From Lactarius indigo (lineage: Eukaryota > Basidiomycota > Agaricomycetes > Russulales > Russulaceae), in assembly GCA_025766275.1 (NCBI GenBank), contig JAFKAC010000035.1, positions 186,001 through 250,000 on the forward strand: a stretch of 64,000 nucleotides of DNA, written 5' to 3'. This document shows, piece by piece, positions 33,301 to 44,825 of this stretch. How positions within the stretch are numbered: the first letter of the stretch is position 1; each line of letters starts with the position of its first letter. Made by a program: the position numbers and the translations under genes. Below the pieces are notes generated by a model, which worked only from the letters and a program-made list of their open reading frames with translations, ran no database searches and had not been told where the DNA came from.

Positions 33301-36288
33301 GCGAAGCGAGTCTCGGGCTTTGATACGACCAGGAGTTCCAGATGTGAGCCGAGGAAGTCTCCATATGTCCTGGAGCAGAGTGAACGCGAGCAAGACATCT
33401 TGTTTGTCATTTGGATTGAGTACTGCACGGACGTGTCGAGACTTGTGACCGGCTTCGAGAAGGTGGCTCTGAATAAGCATAGGAGTAATCCATGTACCAT
33501 GTACCAGAAGGCCCTTCTCGCGCAAGAGGGCGTTGCGCGGTCGCTTCGCGGCGACGTGCTTCCAGTCCTTGTCGCAGGTAACGTCATCTTCGCCAACATG
33601 TAGATCGAGGAGCGCACACCCAGACAGCCAGGGATAGATAGGGGAGGAGGAAGAAAGCCAGCGCTTGAACGTAAGCTGAACTAACGCCTTGCCCCGCTTG
33701 GCCTCGCCGTCTGAAGCGATGGAGACAACCCGAGCATTCCAAAGTGCCTTGGTGTCTTTGATTGCGTTAAGTGCCGTCTGGATGAGACTCGCATGGTCTT
33801 CTGCAGCCTCTTTCTTACAGCTACCGGAGACGAGGAAAGGCTTTGCACTATAAAGTTTAGGATTGCTACACAGTATACCGATTGCGCCAATCGTGGCCTG
33901 TTGGAGAGCAAGTCATGCGACTTAGTGTCGATCGATCTGGGCAAATCCGTGGGAGAATTGGATAATACTCACTTCGTGCGCCAGATGCACATCACCACTC
34001 TCCATGTCCTGGAACAACAGCTCCGCATCTGCGATGCTGTTGAAGTCCATACACCTTCCTTTCGTATGCTCTCGACACCACCCCAGTATCTGATTTGTCT
34101 GATCACACCATCGTGGGCGCATCTCTTGCGCAATCTCGTCGATCATCAAGACGATATGATATCTTCGCTGCTCTGTCAATACTGGCAACAAACTGTCAAA
34201 TGCGGCCTTCAAATTGCTTTCAAGGTCCCTCAAAATCGGGTAGGATGAGGAGCATATGAGGGGTGGAATCATGGTGCGGCGACGGACGGTGGAGGGGGCG
34301 GGGATGCCAAACATACGGTGCGCAATCTCTGCCACTCGCTGACCCCCTAGACGCAGGAATAGGAGGGCTTGTAAGTCTTCATCCTCGCTGAAGCCTTTCG
34401 GATGATAGATGCCACGTCCGGCCTTTCTTACTAGGTCCAGAATTGCGGCGACACTCATGTGCCGGTCCATGGCCACACGAACGACGCGGTCCAGCCGGGG
34501 TATCTTCCCGCTCGACATCGCAAGAAGTACTTGTCGGTGCATAGTGATCGCGCCTTCACGCCCGATGAGTTTCCTTGCGTCGTTCGTACGCCGAAGGCGG
34601 TATAAATCGATAGTGCGCTCCTTTTTGCGTGCAATCTCTGCCAAGCTCAGCAACCCGTGGTACTTGAAAGGTGTGTACTCGTTGACTCCCTCCTCTACGC
34701 GGGCTAAAATCTTTCTGAATTTCATGTTAGATAGCAACGCTTGGCATGGCTTGCATAGACCATGTTCGTCAAGTCCTCGGTTTTCGCATTTGCGCGCGCG
34801 TAGCAGGAGGGTCCCACAGCGGGAGGAGAACTCCCACGGCATATGCTCCTCGATATGGAGAAGGAAAGGGTACGCGCCAATGCCGGTCTTGCCGGATGGT
34901 GCACTAACGATGTGCTGCTTGCACCGCGCCCTCTGAGATGGGCCATGTTGCTCGGTCACACTCTCCTCAGGTGCACCGGCCAAGATAGTCGACGACAACG
35001 AAGTGTCATTTGTGGGTCGAAGTGTAGGGACAATTTCCGTAGACAAAGGGAATCCCCCAATATATTCGATGTCACTGTCGTCGTCGACTATGTTGGGGGT
35101 GAGCCCTCCCTGCGAACGATTGTCCTCGACAGGTGAGGCATCGGGCAAGGCAGGGTCAATCGTCTGCCCCCCTTGGTGCCTTCCACGTCTGGTAAGCAAG
35201 ATGTCTATTCCAATATGGCTGTCGAATACTCACTGTTTCGTGAGTTCAATCGCTTTCAAAAGTCTTCCTATTTTTCCTTCAAGCAGGTCCCCGGTGACGC
35301 CATGATCAACAACAAACCCGTGGATGTACTGGGCTAAACCCCTGACGCCCAAGGGTCCACGCCGCACGCGCTGTGCAACATCCTCAATACCGATCCCGTA
35401 CCCCAGCAACCAGTTCAGCATGTGGTCAAGATACTCCCAGGCTTCACTTGAATCTTCGGGGCCTCCCGCCAATACGACGCGAGCAATATCGTCACCTTCT
35501 TCTGCCTCAGGAATATGCGAAGGCAGCTCTTGTGCTGCACGGGTGATGCTGTTCAACAGCACCAATGCATGTGCGTCGGGGGGTGCTGACTTGGAAGTTA
35601 CGTCGTCTGCTGACACTGACCCCACCCTAGGTTCGTGTGGCGGACCTGATGTTGGAAAAGAGGACACAAGGGGAGATGTGGGGAGGGGACTAGACTGGGC
35701 CAATTGGTTTGCGCTCACGCCAAGGGTCGCATGCACAGGAGCTACTGTCGACACCGATGCGACTTCGGATGGTGCCTCAGATACAAGTCCATTTTGCTTA
35801 CCGTCTCGCACCTGGTTTGGCCCACCTTCTGGTCCATTGCGCATAGTTTTTGTCAAGGTTTTCGTGAAGTATGAATGGAGTGTGTTTATTCCACTCCCAG
35901 TTTGGCTATCTTGGGGCTTCAACTCGCCCTTTTTCGCGGCCTTCAGACATCCAGGTGAACCCCTATGTTGCATGAAGTTCTTGCGACCGCCGTAACCAAC
36001 TCGAACTTTTATGTGACATATGTCGCATGTGTAAGTTCCGTCTTTGTCTGGGGGCAGTACAGGGGGCACACCCGGAGGCAAATCGCTTGGCCCCATTGTA
36101 TGCGTATTGTCGAGAGTTGAGAAAACTGTCAGATTAAGTGAGCACTTAGAACTCGATTTGGGAGGTTCCATAAGAGTCAAAGATAAGGGTTTCCAAGGTT
36201 TCTGATGCTTAGGGAAATAGGAGGCACGCGCAAAAAAAACTTCCGTGTTCCTTTTCAGTCGAGTTTTGAAGAGTGGTGGCTTCACCAA
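30355..36288 (-). CDS. Transposase-like protein with BED-like and PHD fingers, 7 exons, about 1869 aa
   Basis: Exons (minus): 36288-35234, 35188-33973, 33897-31827, 31773-31173, 31126-30828, 30769-30501, 30453-30355; GT-AG introns of 45-75 bp join in phase. A BED-like finger (C88, C91, H108, C114) may bind transposon ends. The RNase H-like core has candidate acids D702 (LMIDEI), D820 (ASDGE) and D1043/E1046 (TDRLENLFG). KHVAAKRPRN and VHGTWIT between them recall P-element/THAP9-type transposases; I hold that assignment loosely. A second finger follows (C1567, C1570, H1585, H1590), then an acidic tail and a C-terminal PHD finger (aa 1802-1858, CLCG...CCRVAGC...WYHIAC...WTCEVC), which could read histone tails. 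Later ATGs at 36171 and 36096 are alternative starts. Confidence 0.85.
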
Positions 36289-36478
36289 GGCCTTACTGTT
36301 ACTCTGAAAATCCTGTATTCTAAGCCCAAGAGTGTATAAGCGTGTTCTTCACGTTCGCTACAACAATGGTCAGAGTTAGCGCCCTATAGGCGCCCTATAG
36401 GCGCTGGTGCACAAAAATCTGCTAAGGGTCGACTATACCCCCCCTATCCCCCTAACCCGGGTATGGGCGCTTAAAATC

Positions 36479-36492
36479 CCGCGAGCCCCTTG
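36479..36492. repeat. Right terminal inverted repeat (14 bp)
   Basis: CCGCGAGCCCCTTG is the inverse of the left end, followed by GTACAGTA at 36493-36500. Confidence 0.95.
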
Positions 36493-36500
36493 GTACAGTA

Positions 36501-36858
36501 TATCGGTGAGCTTGCCGCTGAAGTCCAGCTATTACTCTGAAGTGGACATTTCCACGTGCCTGATAGTAGGACCCAGTTTCATCACCCAGATTCCTGAAAC
36601 TACTCGACATTCTCTTAGCAGACAGCCTCTGGACATTACTGAATGCCGAGCTTCCACCAGATCTCCCGTGATATGGTTCCATTGGGACAGCGATTGCGGG
36701 ACCCTGACTCGGATGCACGGGGGTCGGGTGAGTTCGATGGCAGGCCGCTGGCCGCAGGCTTGAGGTTTCGGCAAATATGCTCATGGGGATTCGCGAAACG
36801 CCACTCGCTAACTCGAAAAAAACGATTCCCAGTTCGAGTGGATGGCCACACAAGCAGC
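36501..36858. other. 5' flank of FB3
   Basis: It is homologous to 8201-8547 upstream of FB1, so the transposon landed in the promoter-side flank of the F-box unit. No separate gene is seen. Confidence 0.5.
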
Positions 36859-37393
36859 ATGACCACCCTCCTCCCTCTTGAGATTTTAACTGCCATTTTC
36901 GAACAGATCAATGACGTCCGTGACTTGCGCCATGTGTGGACCGCCTGCCGCACTTTCTGTGCCGCCGCCACGCCCCTCACGTTCCACATCCTTTCTGTGA
37001 TCCCGACCAGAGGCAGCTCCAGAAATCTAGGACAGCTCTTCGACGTTCCTGATATCGCCATCCATGTCAGGGAGGTCGCTTTTCTCGATACAGGTGGTGA
37101 CAGGAAGGGAAAGACACTAAAGCTCAGTGCGTTGTTTTCCTTATCATCTAATAAACTAAATTACAACTTGTCTTTGTGCACCTGCGATAGTGGGTCATGC
37201 CAGTCAGAGCTAACGCCCTCCACGAACTGGCCAGTTCACTCTCTCGCGTCCACAAGCTGCCCAGGCTCGAGAACATTAAATTGACGTTCTACCCACTTTA
37301 TGATAGGCAGCTTGATTCTGATGATCGGGGTCGTCTCGATGTCCAGGCATCGATCCTCAGCACTCTCGCGACCAGCTTCAGCATATGTGTGCC

Positions 37394-38623
37394 TAGTGAT
37401 TTCCCGGCTCGGCTTGGCCTGAAAGCCGAGCAAATGGCTTGGCTTTTGAAGGCTCAGGCCCAGAAAGTTGGCAGCCCAGGCCACTACTCACGGCCTCTGG
37501 AAGCTTAGGCCTCAGTTGGCCCACAAGCCACGGCCTCATATGTCGTCAGCTTGGCAGGCTCACAAGCCATGGCCTGTATGTCAGACAAGTACTACTTAAG
37601 ACAAATTGTAGTGTAGTAAAACAGCGAACACTGATATAGTCTAGGTTGGGACTATGACAAGGTCGATGCCCTACAGGCCCGTGTCAGGGTATGAGATTGA
37701 GTAAGACCTCCTTGATCACTCTTAATCACTAGGGAATGCATCTAAGATGTGCGGGATTTAAGGGATGTGAAGCAGTAGCCACGGTCGCCAGGCCTCCGCG
37801 GAGCCCGAGATCTCGTATATGTGTTCGCAGAGATCACAGACACATTAGTGTCAAAGGGATAAAGCCGCATACGAGTGCGACAAGGTCTGGAGAGGGAATG
37901 GTGGGCTACACAGAGCCCCATTGGGTTGGGTTGTCGCAAGCGATCGAAAACAGTCACGCACTCTTCCGCGCGATGTGAGACTTCACATAGATGGCCATCT
38001 TGATCAGTAAAGCGTCGCACCTAAGCTGCTAAGGCCGCGTGCAAGTGCTGCATGTTGGGGAACATGAGGGACGCCGAGCTCTGAAACACAAGGGAAGAAG
38101 TGTACTATTACTTGAAAACTCAGTCGTAAGGTTGTAAATACATGAGCTATAACTAGGGAAAGTGTGCTGAGGAAAGAGAGTGAGCTAGCTAAATGGGGAC
38201 AAAGGGAATGCTGAAACTTGAACACATCGGAAATGTACTTGTAAGGGTGGGTGAATGGTGCACTTGCAGAGTGCAGGAAAGTGGGTGAAGAATAAAGAAA
38301 AGCGATGCTTAGGGGGAGCACACAGAGTATGGGAGTGTGCAGAGAAGTGCTGACAAGAACAGGTGAGCAGAAGTGACTAGAAACTGTGAAAATTCACCCA
38401 CGAAGAATCAACGAGTTGGCGAGGTCCAAGATGAGTATCACGTGTTGAACTGCACGGCCCACCAAGTCCGAAGCCGAGGCCACAGGCCATGGGAATGGCT
38501 TACCAAATCCAAAGCCAAGGCCACAAGCCACCCTGGGCCGCTCCTTGGCTCAAGCTTGGCCTGGCCTCGGATGTGTGGCTTAGGCTGGCTTCTGGCCTGG
38601 AAGCCAGGGCCGGGAAATCACTA
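37394..38623. mobile_element. Non-autonomous hAT-like element (1230 bp) inside FB3
   Basis: Perfect 15-bp inverted ends TAGTGATTTCCCGGC (37394-37408 and 38609-38623) lie inside an 8-bp duplication TGTGTGCC (37386-37393 and 38624-38631). About 150 bp at each end is crowded with short GGCC/GCTTGG-type repeats in both orientations. There is no transposase ORF. The 8-bp duplication and TAGTG-type end suggest hAT; mobilisation would need a transposase in trans. Confidence 0.88.
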
Positions 38624-38813
38624 TGTGTGCCACCCAAGCTGGCATCACTCTACCTGGACAGCCTGCACATTTGGGAACTTTCCCCCTTTGAATCACCCTC
38701 ATTCCAGGCCGTCCTGATGACTCTACGCCCCCTCCTGCTGTCCGTGCTCTTCGACCGCGCCCGAGCTCCGGATGCACAGACGTTTGACACCCACTGGCAC
38801 CACTTCTGGGGCC

Positions 38814-38974
38814 GTACAAGTCTACTACTTATACTATACAGGAGGGTGACACTACTACAAGGTGAGTAACAGGGTGTCACAGAATACAAGGGACGCATTG
38901 TTCTACAACAGGACAAAGGAGTGTTGTGTAAAGGAAACAAGGCGTACAAGAACAAGGAAAGTCCAGACCAAATG
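38814..38974. repeat. 161-bp repeat, copy 1 (within FB3 exon 2)
   Basis: It starts GTACAAGTCTACTACTTATA and interrupts the codons between the regions equivalent to WGHFWGT and CPRMILAPT in FB5. Copy 2 at 39449-39609 differs at only a few positions. Ends and any target duplication are not clear. Confidence 0.75.
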
Positions 38975-39448
38975 ACACTCTGCCCTCGCATGATCCTCGC
39001 CCCGACTCAGCACAGTCTTACGGACCTCACTTTGCACAGCGACACACCTGTTGGAGCCTCATCTGGATTTTTACTCGCCAGGCTGCACTTTCCGTGCCTT
39101 TCCGCGCTCTCCTTGCGCGGTGTTTTCTTCCAGCCATCTGTCGGAGCTGAGCCCTTCGTTCTGCGGCACGCTACCACCCTCGCACGGCTCAAGGTCTTCA
39201 CATGCAAGCTTCCTGCCAGTGGCCCCGCCGATCCATCCTTCTGATGAACAGCACACAGAAGTAGCATACTCACAGTGAACTAAGAGGACTGTGGTGAGAT
39301 AAGCTGGGTGGCTGGAAAGCAGCAACAGGAGTCTTTGCAGGGTAAAGCAAGAGTGTCTGGCACACAACAGTGAGGAACTGATGTTACATTTAGAGAGGAG
39401 GAGACATACCTGGCACACAACAGTGAGGAACTGATGTGGACCAGGAGT

Positions 39449-39609
39449 GTACAAGTCTACTACTTATACTATACAGGAGGGTGACACTACTACAAGGTGA
39501 GTAACAGAGTGTCACAGAATACAAGGGACGCATTGTTCTACAACAGGACAAAGGAGTGTGTGTAAAAGGAACAAGGCGTACAAGAACAAGCAAAGTCCAG
39601 ACCAAATGA
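39449..39609. repeat. 161-bp repeat, copy 2
   Basis: Nearly identical to 38814-38974, in the same orientation, about 635 bp further on. It continues into sequence (TATCATAGTGACATCATAAT) that is absent after copy 1, so copy 1 may be a fragment of a longer element. Confidence 0.75.
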
Positions 39610-39717
39610 TATCATAGTGACATCATAATAAACATAGTGCTAAAAGGAGAACAAGAGACGGAGTACAATGAAGAGTCCAGAGTAGTCTACACGATGTCAT
39701 TGTACAGTGATGTCATA

Positions 39718-40246
39718 TGTTACGTTTCGATGGGAGCTGGCTGATTGGATTCGGACCCTTACTGTACCAGTTGCGATTACGGCGGTAAGGTATATTAGTC
39801 GCGGACTTACTTACGGTGATACGGTAGGTGATTGCGCACGATAGCTGACTGAGTGGTACCTGAATGACTCGATACTAGTACAGGTACTAGTAGTATTAGT
39901 TTCGAGGTGTTTCTGCGATACGTTGGACACTTTACTATGGTGACTCATAGCAGCGCTTCTAAGCCTGCTCGACTTGTATTTATAGTGTCTAGTGAAGACC
40001 AAGATACGCCATCTTGGTCTTCTTGAATCGTCACTTGTTTCCTTCTCTCCTTCTCCTTCGCCCCGCCTCAGTAGATTGTCCGACTTCTCTCGTGACCAGG
40101 ATATTCGACTTGTCGGTGTACCTCCGTGTATTCACTAAAGACAAGGGCTTGGACCTTCGCGTCTTCAAGTCTGCAAGATTGCCATATCGCTAAGTTGTTA
40201 CCGCTACTCCATGCTCAAGTCGAGCTAACGTCGTGACGACGTTACA
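39718..40246. mobile_element. Solo LTR (529 bp)
   Basis: It begins TGTTACGTTTCG, ends GACGTTACA, and is flanked by TCATA on both sides (39713-39717 and 40247-40251). It carries no ORF and is unlike the copia LTR at 13972 and the solo LTR at 19241, so at least three LTR families are present in the window. Confidence 0.85.
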
Positions 40247-40664
40247 TCATACATGACGCAATGATAAGCGCTAGATTGTACAGATCAGAAGTAAGTAATC
40301 TACATGTCCATTTAATCTAATCTAAAGCAGTCCATGCTGCAAGTCTGGTCCGTATGAGCCGCTAAGTGCGCAAGGGTCACTTATCAACACCTTCTTCGAC
40401 TTCCCATCCCTGTCCACTGCCCTTGCCCAGTTGAAGGATTTGAGGCCCGGACCCGGCGGTTGGGACCGCATCTGGGACCGCTTCGCAGCGGAGCTCACCA
40501 CCTTCATCACGCTGGACGTGGATACACATTGCCGATACATTGACCCTAGGTCATTCTGGGAGGTTTTTGTCCTCGACTGGCGTTATGCGGCTGACGCTGC
40601 AGCTCTGCGTCGCTTCCGCATGACTGTTGCTGCACGATCGGGGGAGACACGCTGGGAGTTCTGA

Positions 40665-41225
40665 GCAGAGATGGAACCTGATACGCTGTGTGCTATCTTT
40701 AGGAGTTACTGCCCTGCTCTCCGTTTCAGTTTCAGTGAAGAGCTGGGAGGGAAGGGGAATGACGGATGGTACAGGAGAACAAAAGTATAAGTGTACTAGC
40801 TCTTGTGTATAGTAGTAGGTAGCGATCTAAGCTGGCAAATTGCATATAAAACCGGGCGGAAGCACAATGTTTCCCAGCCAGAGCGACAGCGTGACTCTCA
40901 ACTCATCGTTAGTGCAACCAGGTGGGATCGAAATTCGAAATCTCGGTTATCACGCCTGTCTGCCTCGACATGGAACCACAGATCCCCTTATTGCTCTCAG
41001 GTTTCCCTCCAAGGTGGCCGGTGACGATGACGGCCCCGCACTGCTGCGTTGTCGGCCTGCTTACGAGCTCAAGCGCTCAAGCGCTGAAGCTGTATGGGCG
41101 TTACTCGCCAAACCTCGTGCCATCCGATTCGGGCGTTCCCACTCAGCTGCTTCCCCAAGCGCTTCCCACCCTCGGCCCCAGTATCGTCGTGGTGCCCCCA
41201 GACGCCACTCCTCGCTGTTCTTGCC
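40665..41225. promoter_or_regulatory. NLR-D upstream region
   Basis: It aligns with upstream regions of the other receptors, but the site that reads CACGTGACTCTC elsewhere reads CAGCGTGACTCTC here (about 40888), so the palindrome is lost. No other gene is seen. Confidence 0.5.
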
Positions 41226-44200
41226 ATGTCTCAAACACCTCTCACAGCCTCTTCTTCCTCCAATTTACAGGCCATATTCTGCGCTTCCCTCGACACTTAT
41301 AAAAAGAAGACGAAGAAAGACCTTCTCGCGCATCCGTTGATGGCCCAGATGCAGACCTGCAACTCCCCCAGCGACATCCTGGCCGTCCTTCGCACTCAAG
41401 TCCAACAGTTCGAGCAATCTACATCCGGCGATGACAGGTTGACGAGGTGGTTGAATCCGACTGTTAACGTGCTTTATGCCTTTTCCGCGGCGCTTGGCGA
41501 GGGCATCGGATTGGTGAGTCACATTCCGACGATCTTTCTACGATCTAATCTCTGGTGTTATATTTCTAGGTGTTCTCGCCAGCGAAAGTGATTTTCGCTG
41601 GAGCTGGGGTCCTTCTCCTGGTAGCTATTACTCTGGGTCTCGCTTACTCGAACTGCTCTCATACGAATGTACACAGGCGGCAAAGGACGTTGCTGCAAGC
41701 CAAGATACGCTCGTCGATATCTTCGGGCGCATAGAAAGCTTCTTCAGACGGCTGGAGGAGTATAGTGCGGTGCCGATGACGGAGGCGATGAAGGATATCA
41801 TCGTGAAGATAATGGTGGAGGTTCTTGGAATTTTTGGGATCGTGACGAAGGAGATAAAGCAGGGCCGAGCGAGTGAGTCGATCCCCGATACTATACGTCG
41901 CCCGTCGCTGATAGATATTCAGAGAGATACCTGAAAAAGTTAATCGGAAGGAGGGACATAGAGGACGCGCTGGGAAGACTGGATAAATTGACGCAGCAGG
42001 AGGTTCAGATGGCGATTGTGCAAGTCCTGAAAGTCGCACACAGTGTGGGCGACAAGGTCGACGTGGCTATTGAGGGTACGTTCAACACTTTAGCTAATCA
42101 CAAACGCCGTCGTAAACTCACATATGTCAAGATGGCAGGGTAGTCAAAGTGACGACAACGGAAACGCAAGTTTTATTGCAACAGGCAGCAAACAATATCG
42201 ACGAAGAAAAATGTTCGTGGTTCATTAGCCCCACTACTCTTACTTGCTGAGACTGGAATCTCACTGCAGGGAGCCGCGTACGGAAGGACCACAGAGCATG
42301 GCTCTCTCCTCCGGACCCATCCACTAATCAAAATATCGCGTCCAACATTCAACACGAAGGCACCGCGACATGGTTCTTCCAAGGAAGCATATTCACGGAA
42401 TGGAAGACGAAGCCGTCCACATCCCTGTTGTGGATCCACGGAAAACGTGCGCCATTCTGTTCCTTCGCCTCCTCCCAGATGCTGATTGCGTCTAACGATT
42501 GTAGCGGGCTCAGGGAAGAGCATCCTTTGGTTCGTCGTCATTTGTCGCGTTCGCCCGTCACGAGCTTACAACGCCAATTAGCTCCGCAATCATCCAAGAC
42601 ATAATGACGTTGCGGGAGGCTGGGCTGGCGTCGATGGCGTATTTCTATTTCGATTTCAAGGACACCGATAAACAAAACATCCGCAACTTACTTCCCTCGC
42701 TCCTCACACAGCTGTCCGCCCGTTCCGACAGCTGTTCCGACATACTCTCCCGTGTCTACAAGGCACACGATGACGGCGCGCATAAGCCCAGCATCAGCAC
42801 GCTGATTGGGTGTCTTAAAGAGATGCTCGCGCTTCCTGGCCTCGGCCCAATCTACATCATCATAGACGCGCTAGACGAATGCCCCAATACCTCTGGAATT
42901 CCCCCCGCCCGCAAACAGGTCCTCGATCTCATAAAGGACCTCGTCAAGCTCCAGCTTTCCAATCTTCATATATGTCTCACCAGCCGCCCGGAGAATGACA
43001 TCCGCGCCGCACTTGAGCCACTAGTGCTTCACCCGGTCTCAATCCACGAGGAGAGTGGACAAAAGAAGGATATTGAAGACTATATCCGATCTGTGGTGTA
43101 CGCGGACTCAGATACGGCGATGAAGAGATGGAGAGAGAAGGACAGAGAACTGGTTATCGAGATGCTCACGGATAGAGCTGATGGAATGTAAGCGTATTCA
43201 AGGATGACAATGACGATTGCTGACTATCTGACAGGTTCCGGTGGGTTTTCTGTCAACTAGAAGTGTTGCAACATTGCCTTCCGCAAAGCATCCGGCGAAC
43301 GCTGAACGAGTTGCCGAAATCATTGGACGAGACATATGAGCGGGTGCTGAAAGAGATTGGGATGGCCAACCGAGACCATGCTCGTCGTCTCTTACAATGT
43401 CTCACCGCTGCCACTCGTCCGTTGCGTGTCAATGAGCTGGCAGAAATACTCGCGCTTGACTTTGAAGTGGCCGAAGGAGCGACGCCGAAGCTGAATGAGG
43501 ACTGGCGATGGGAGGACCGACACCGAGCTGTGCTATCCACGTGCTCAAGCTTGATTACTGAAGTCGACGATGGTTATTCCCGGGTGATCCAGTTCACGCA
43601 TTTTTCGGTGAAGGAATTCTTGACTTCCGACCGGCTTTCGACTTGTAAAGGCGACGCTTCGTACTTTCATATCATTCCCGATTCCGCACACACGACTCTC
43701 GCGCAGGCTTGCTTGGGAACGCTACTCCAGTTGGACGTCAGCGCCGGCAATAGACATGTCGAAGAAAGGTTTCCGTTGGCGAGATATGCCAGCCAGCATT
43801 GGGTGGAGCATGCGCAGTTCGGGAAGGTGTCTTCACGCATTGAAGATGGGATGCGGCTTCTTTTTGACTCAACCAAACCACAGTTTTCTGCGTGGCTCGA
43901 GTTGCACGACATCGACAATCGCTGGCAAACCTTCGGAGACACCCCCGTAGATCGTGGATCTCCGCTGTATTATGCTTCGTTGTGCGGGCTTCATGACCTG
44001 GCAGCGCACATCATCGTTGAGCATCCGGAGCAAGTCAATGCGAGGGGTGGTCAAAATCACAGTTCACTGGCGGCGGCATTGTACAAGAGGCACTTCAAGG
44101 CAGCAGAGCTATTACACCGGCATGGTGCGACCGTGGATGTTATCGATGATCTATATAATTGGACTCCACTACATGCTGCATCGTTGGATGGACTTATCGA

Positions 44201-44825
44201 TGTCGCGCAATGGTTACTCGACCATGGTGCAGATGCGAATTCGCGGGAAATTGATCTCCAGACTCCAATTCATTTTGCCGCAAAAGGACACTTAGATATT
44301 GTTCGGATGTTACTGGGGCACAACGTACGCATCAACACTGCAGACAACCGAGGCCTTACTCCATTGCACGACGCATCGAAAGGTGGTCACGTGGAGATCG
44401 CGGGGCTACTACTTGAACATGGCGCGGAAATCAGCGCACAAGATAACGAACACTCGACGCCATTACACCTAGCATTACGTTATGGGAGGCTCGAGGCTGC
44501 ACGTCTGCTACTTGACCATGGCGCGAACGCGGAGGCCAAGAAGAAGGACGGAAGGACTCCATTGCACGAGGCGTCATCCCAAGGGGAAAGAGATACTGTG
44601 CGCCTGCTGCTCGACCACGGCGCAAATGCAAATGCCTCGGATAACGACGGATGGACCCCGTTGCACGTAGCGTCATCCAAAGGCAAAACAGATATCGTGC
44701 GCTTGCTACTCGACTACAGCGCGAGTGCGGATGCCAAGGACAATGAGGGAAAAACCCCATTCCAGGTCGCGTCAGGAAATGAAAAGGACGCGATCCTACA
44801 GTCATTGATGGAGCACGGTGGATAA
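41226..44825 (+). CDS. NLR-D: Goodbye-NACHT-ankyrin receptor, about 1055 aa
   Basis: Exons: 41226-41513, 41570-41620, 41677-41872, 41923-42075, 42132-42212, 42270-42446, 42505-42529, 42582-43187, 43235-44825; all phases join. Exon 4 is the minimal 153-bp form but exon 5 is the long form. The exon 5-6 junction yields W where other copies have R, because exon 5 ends in T rather than C. About nine ankyrin repeats end at SGNEKDAILQSLMEHGG, nearly the same cap as NLR-B, supporting a closer B-D relationship. It lies 562 bp after the end of FB3. Confidence 0.9.

Larger units (their letters stand above)
30189..36492 (-). mobile_element. Complete 6.3-kb DNA transposon with transposase-like gene
   Basis: It is bounded by perfect 14-bp inverted repeats CAAGGGGCTCGCGG (30189-30202 and 36479-36492) and an 8-bp duplication. 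It contains one gene filling nearly the whole interior. Subterminal DNA is rich in G runs, and the right side holds two GCGCCCTATAG units (36380-36403). An 8-bp duplication fits hAT, P-element and Zisupton-type elements. The RNase H-fold protein suggests a cut-and-paste element. It lies between the type I unit of NLR-C and the 5' flank of FB3. Both ends and the coding frame are intact, so it may be autonomous. Confidence 0.93.
39243..40375. mobile_element. Composite insertion in FB3 (about 1.1 kb)
   Basis: FB3 coding sequence stops at about 39242 (after GATCCATCCTTCT) and resumes near 40376 (CACCTTCTTCGACTTCC). The CCTTCT on both sides may be a short duplication, but I cannot fix the ends. 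Inside are two 28-bp repeats (39357-39384 and 39410-39437), copy 2 of the 161-bp repeat, and a nested solo LTR. Confidence 0.6.
36859..40664 (+). pseudogene. FB3: F-box gene broken by three insertions
   Basis: Exon 1 (36859-37126) encodes MTTLLPLEILTAIFEQINDV and is 268 bp as in FB7; its GTGCGT donor and the exon 2 acceptor (CAG at 37201-37203) are intact. Exon 2 begins at 37204 and stays open to 37393, where a 1230-bp hAT-like element interrupts it. It resumes at 38624 and is broken again by a 161-bp sequence near 38814-38974. It then runs open to about 39242, where a composite insertion of about 1.1 kb starts, and finishes at about 40376-40664 with GWDRIWDRFAAELTTF and AADAAALRRFRMT. Within each coding segment I find no unrelated stop, so insertion rather than slow decay appears to have killed it. 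Confidence 0.8.
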
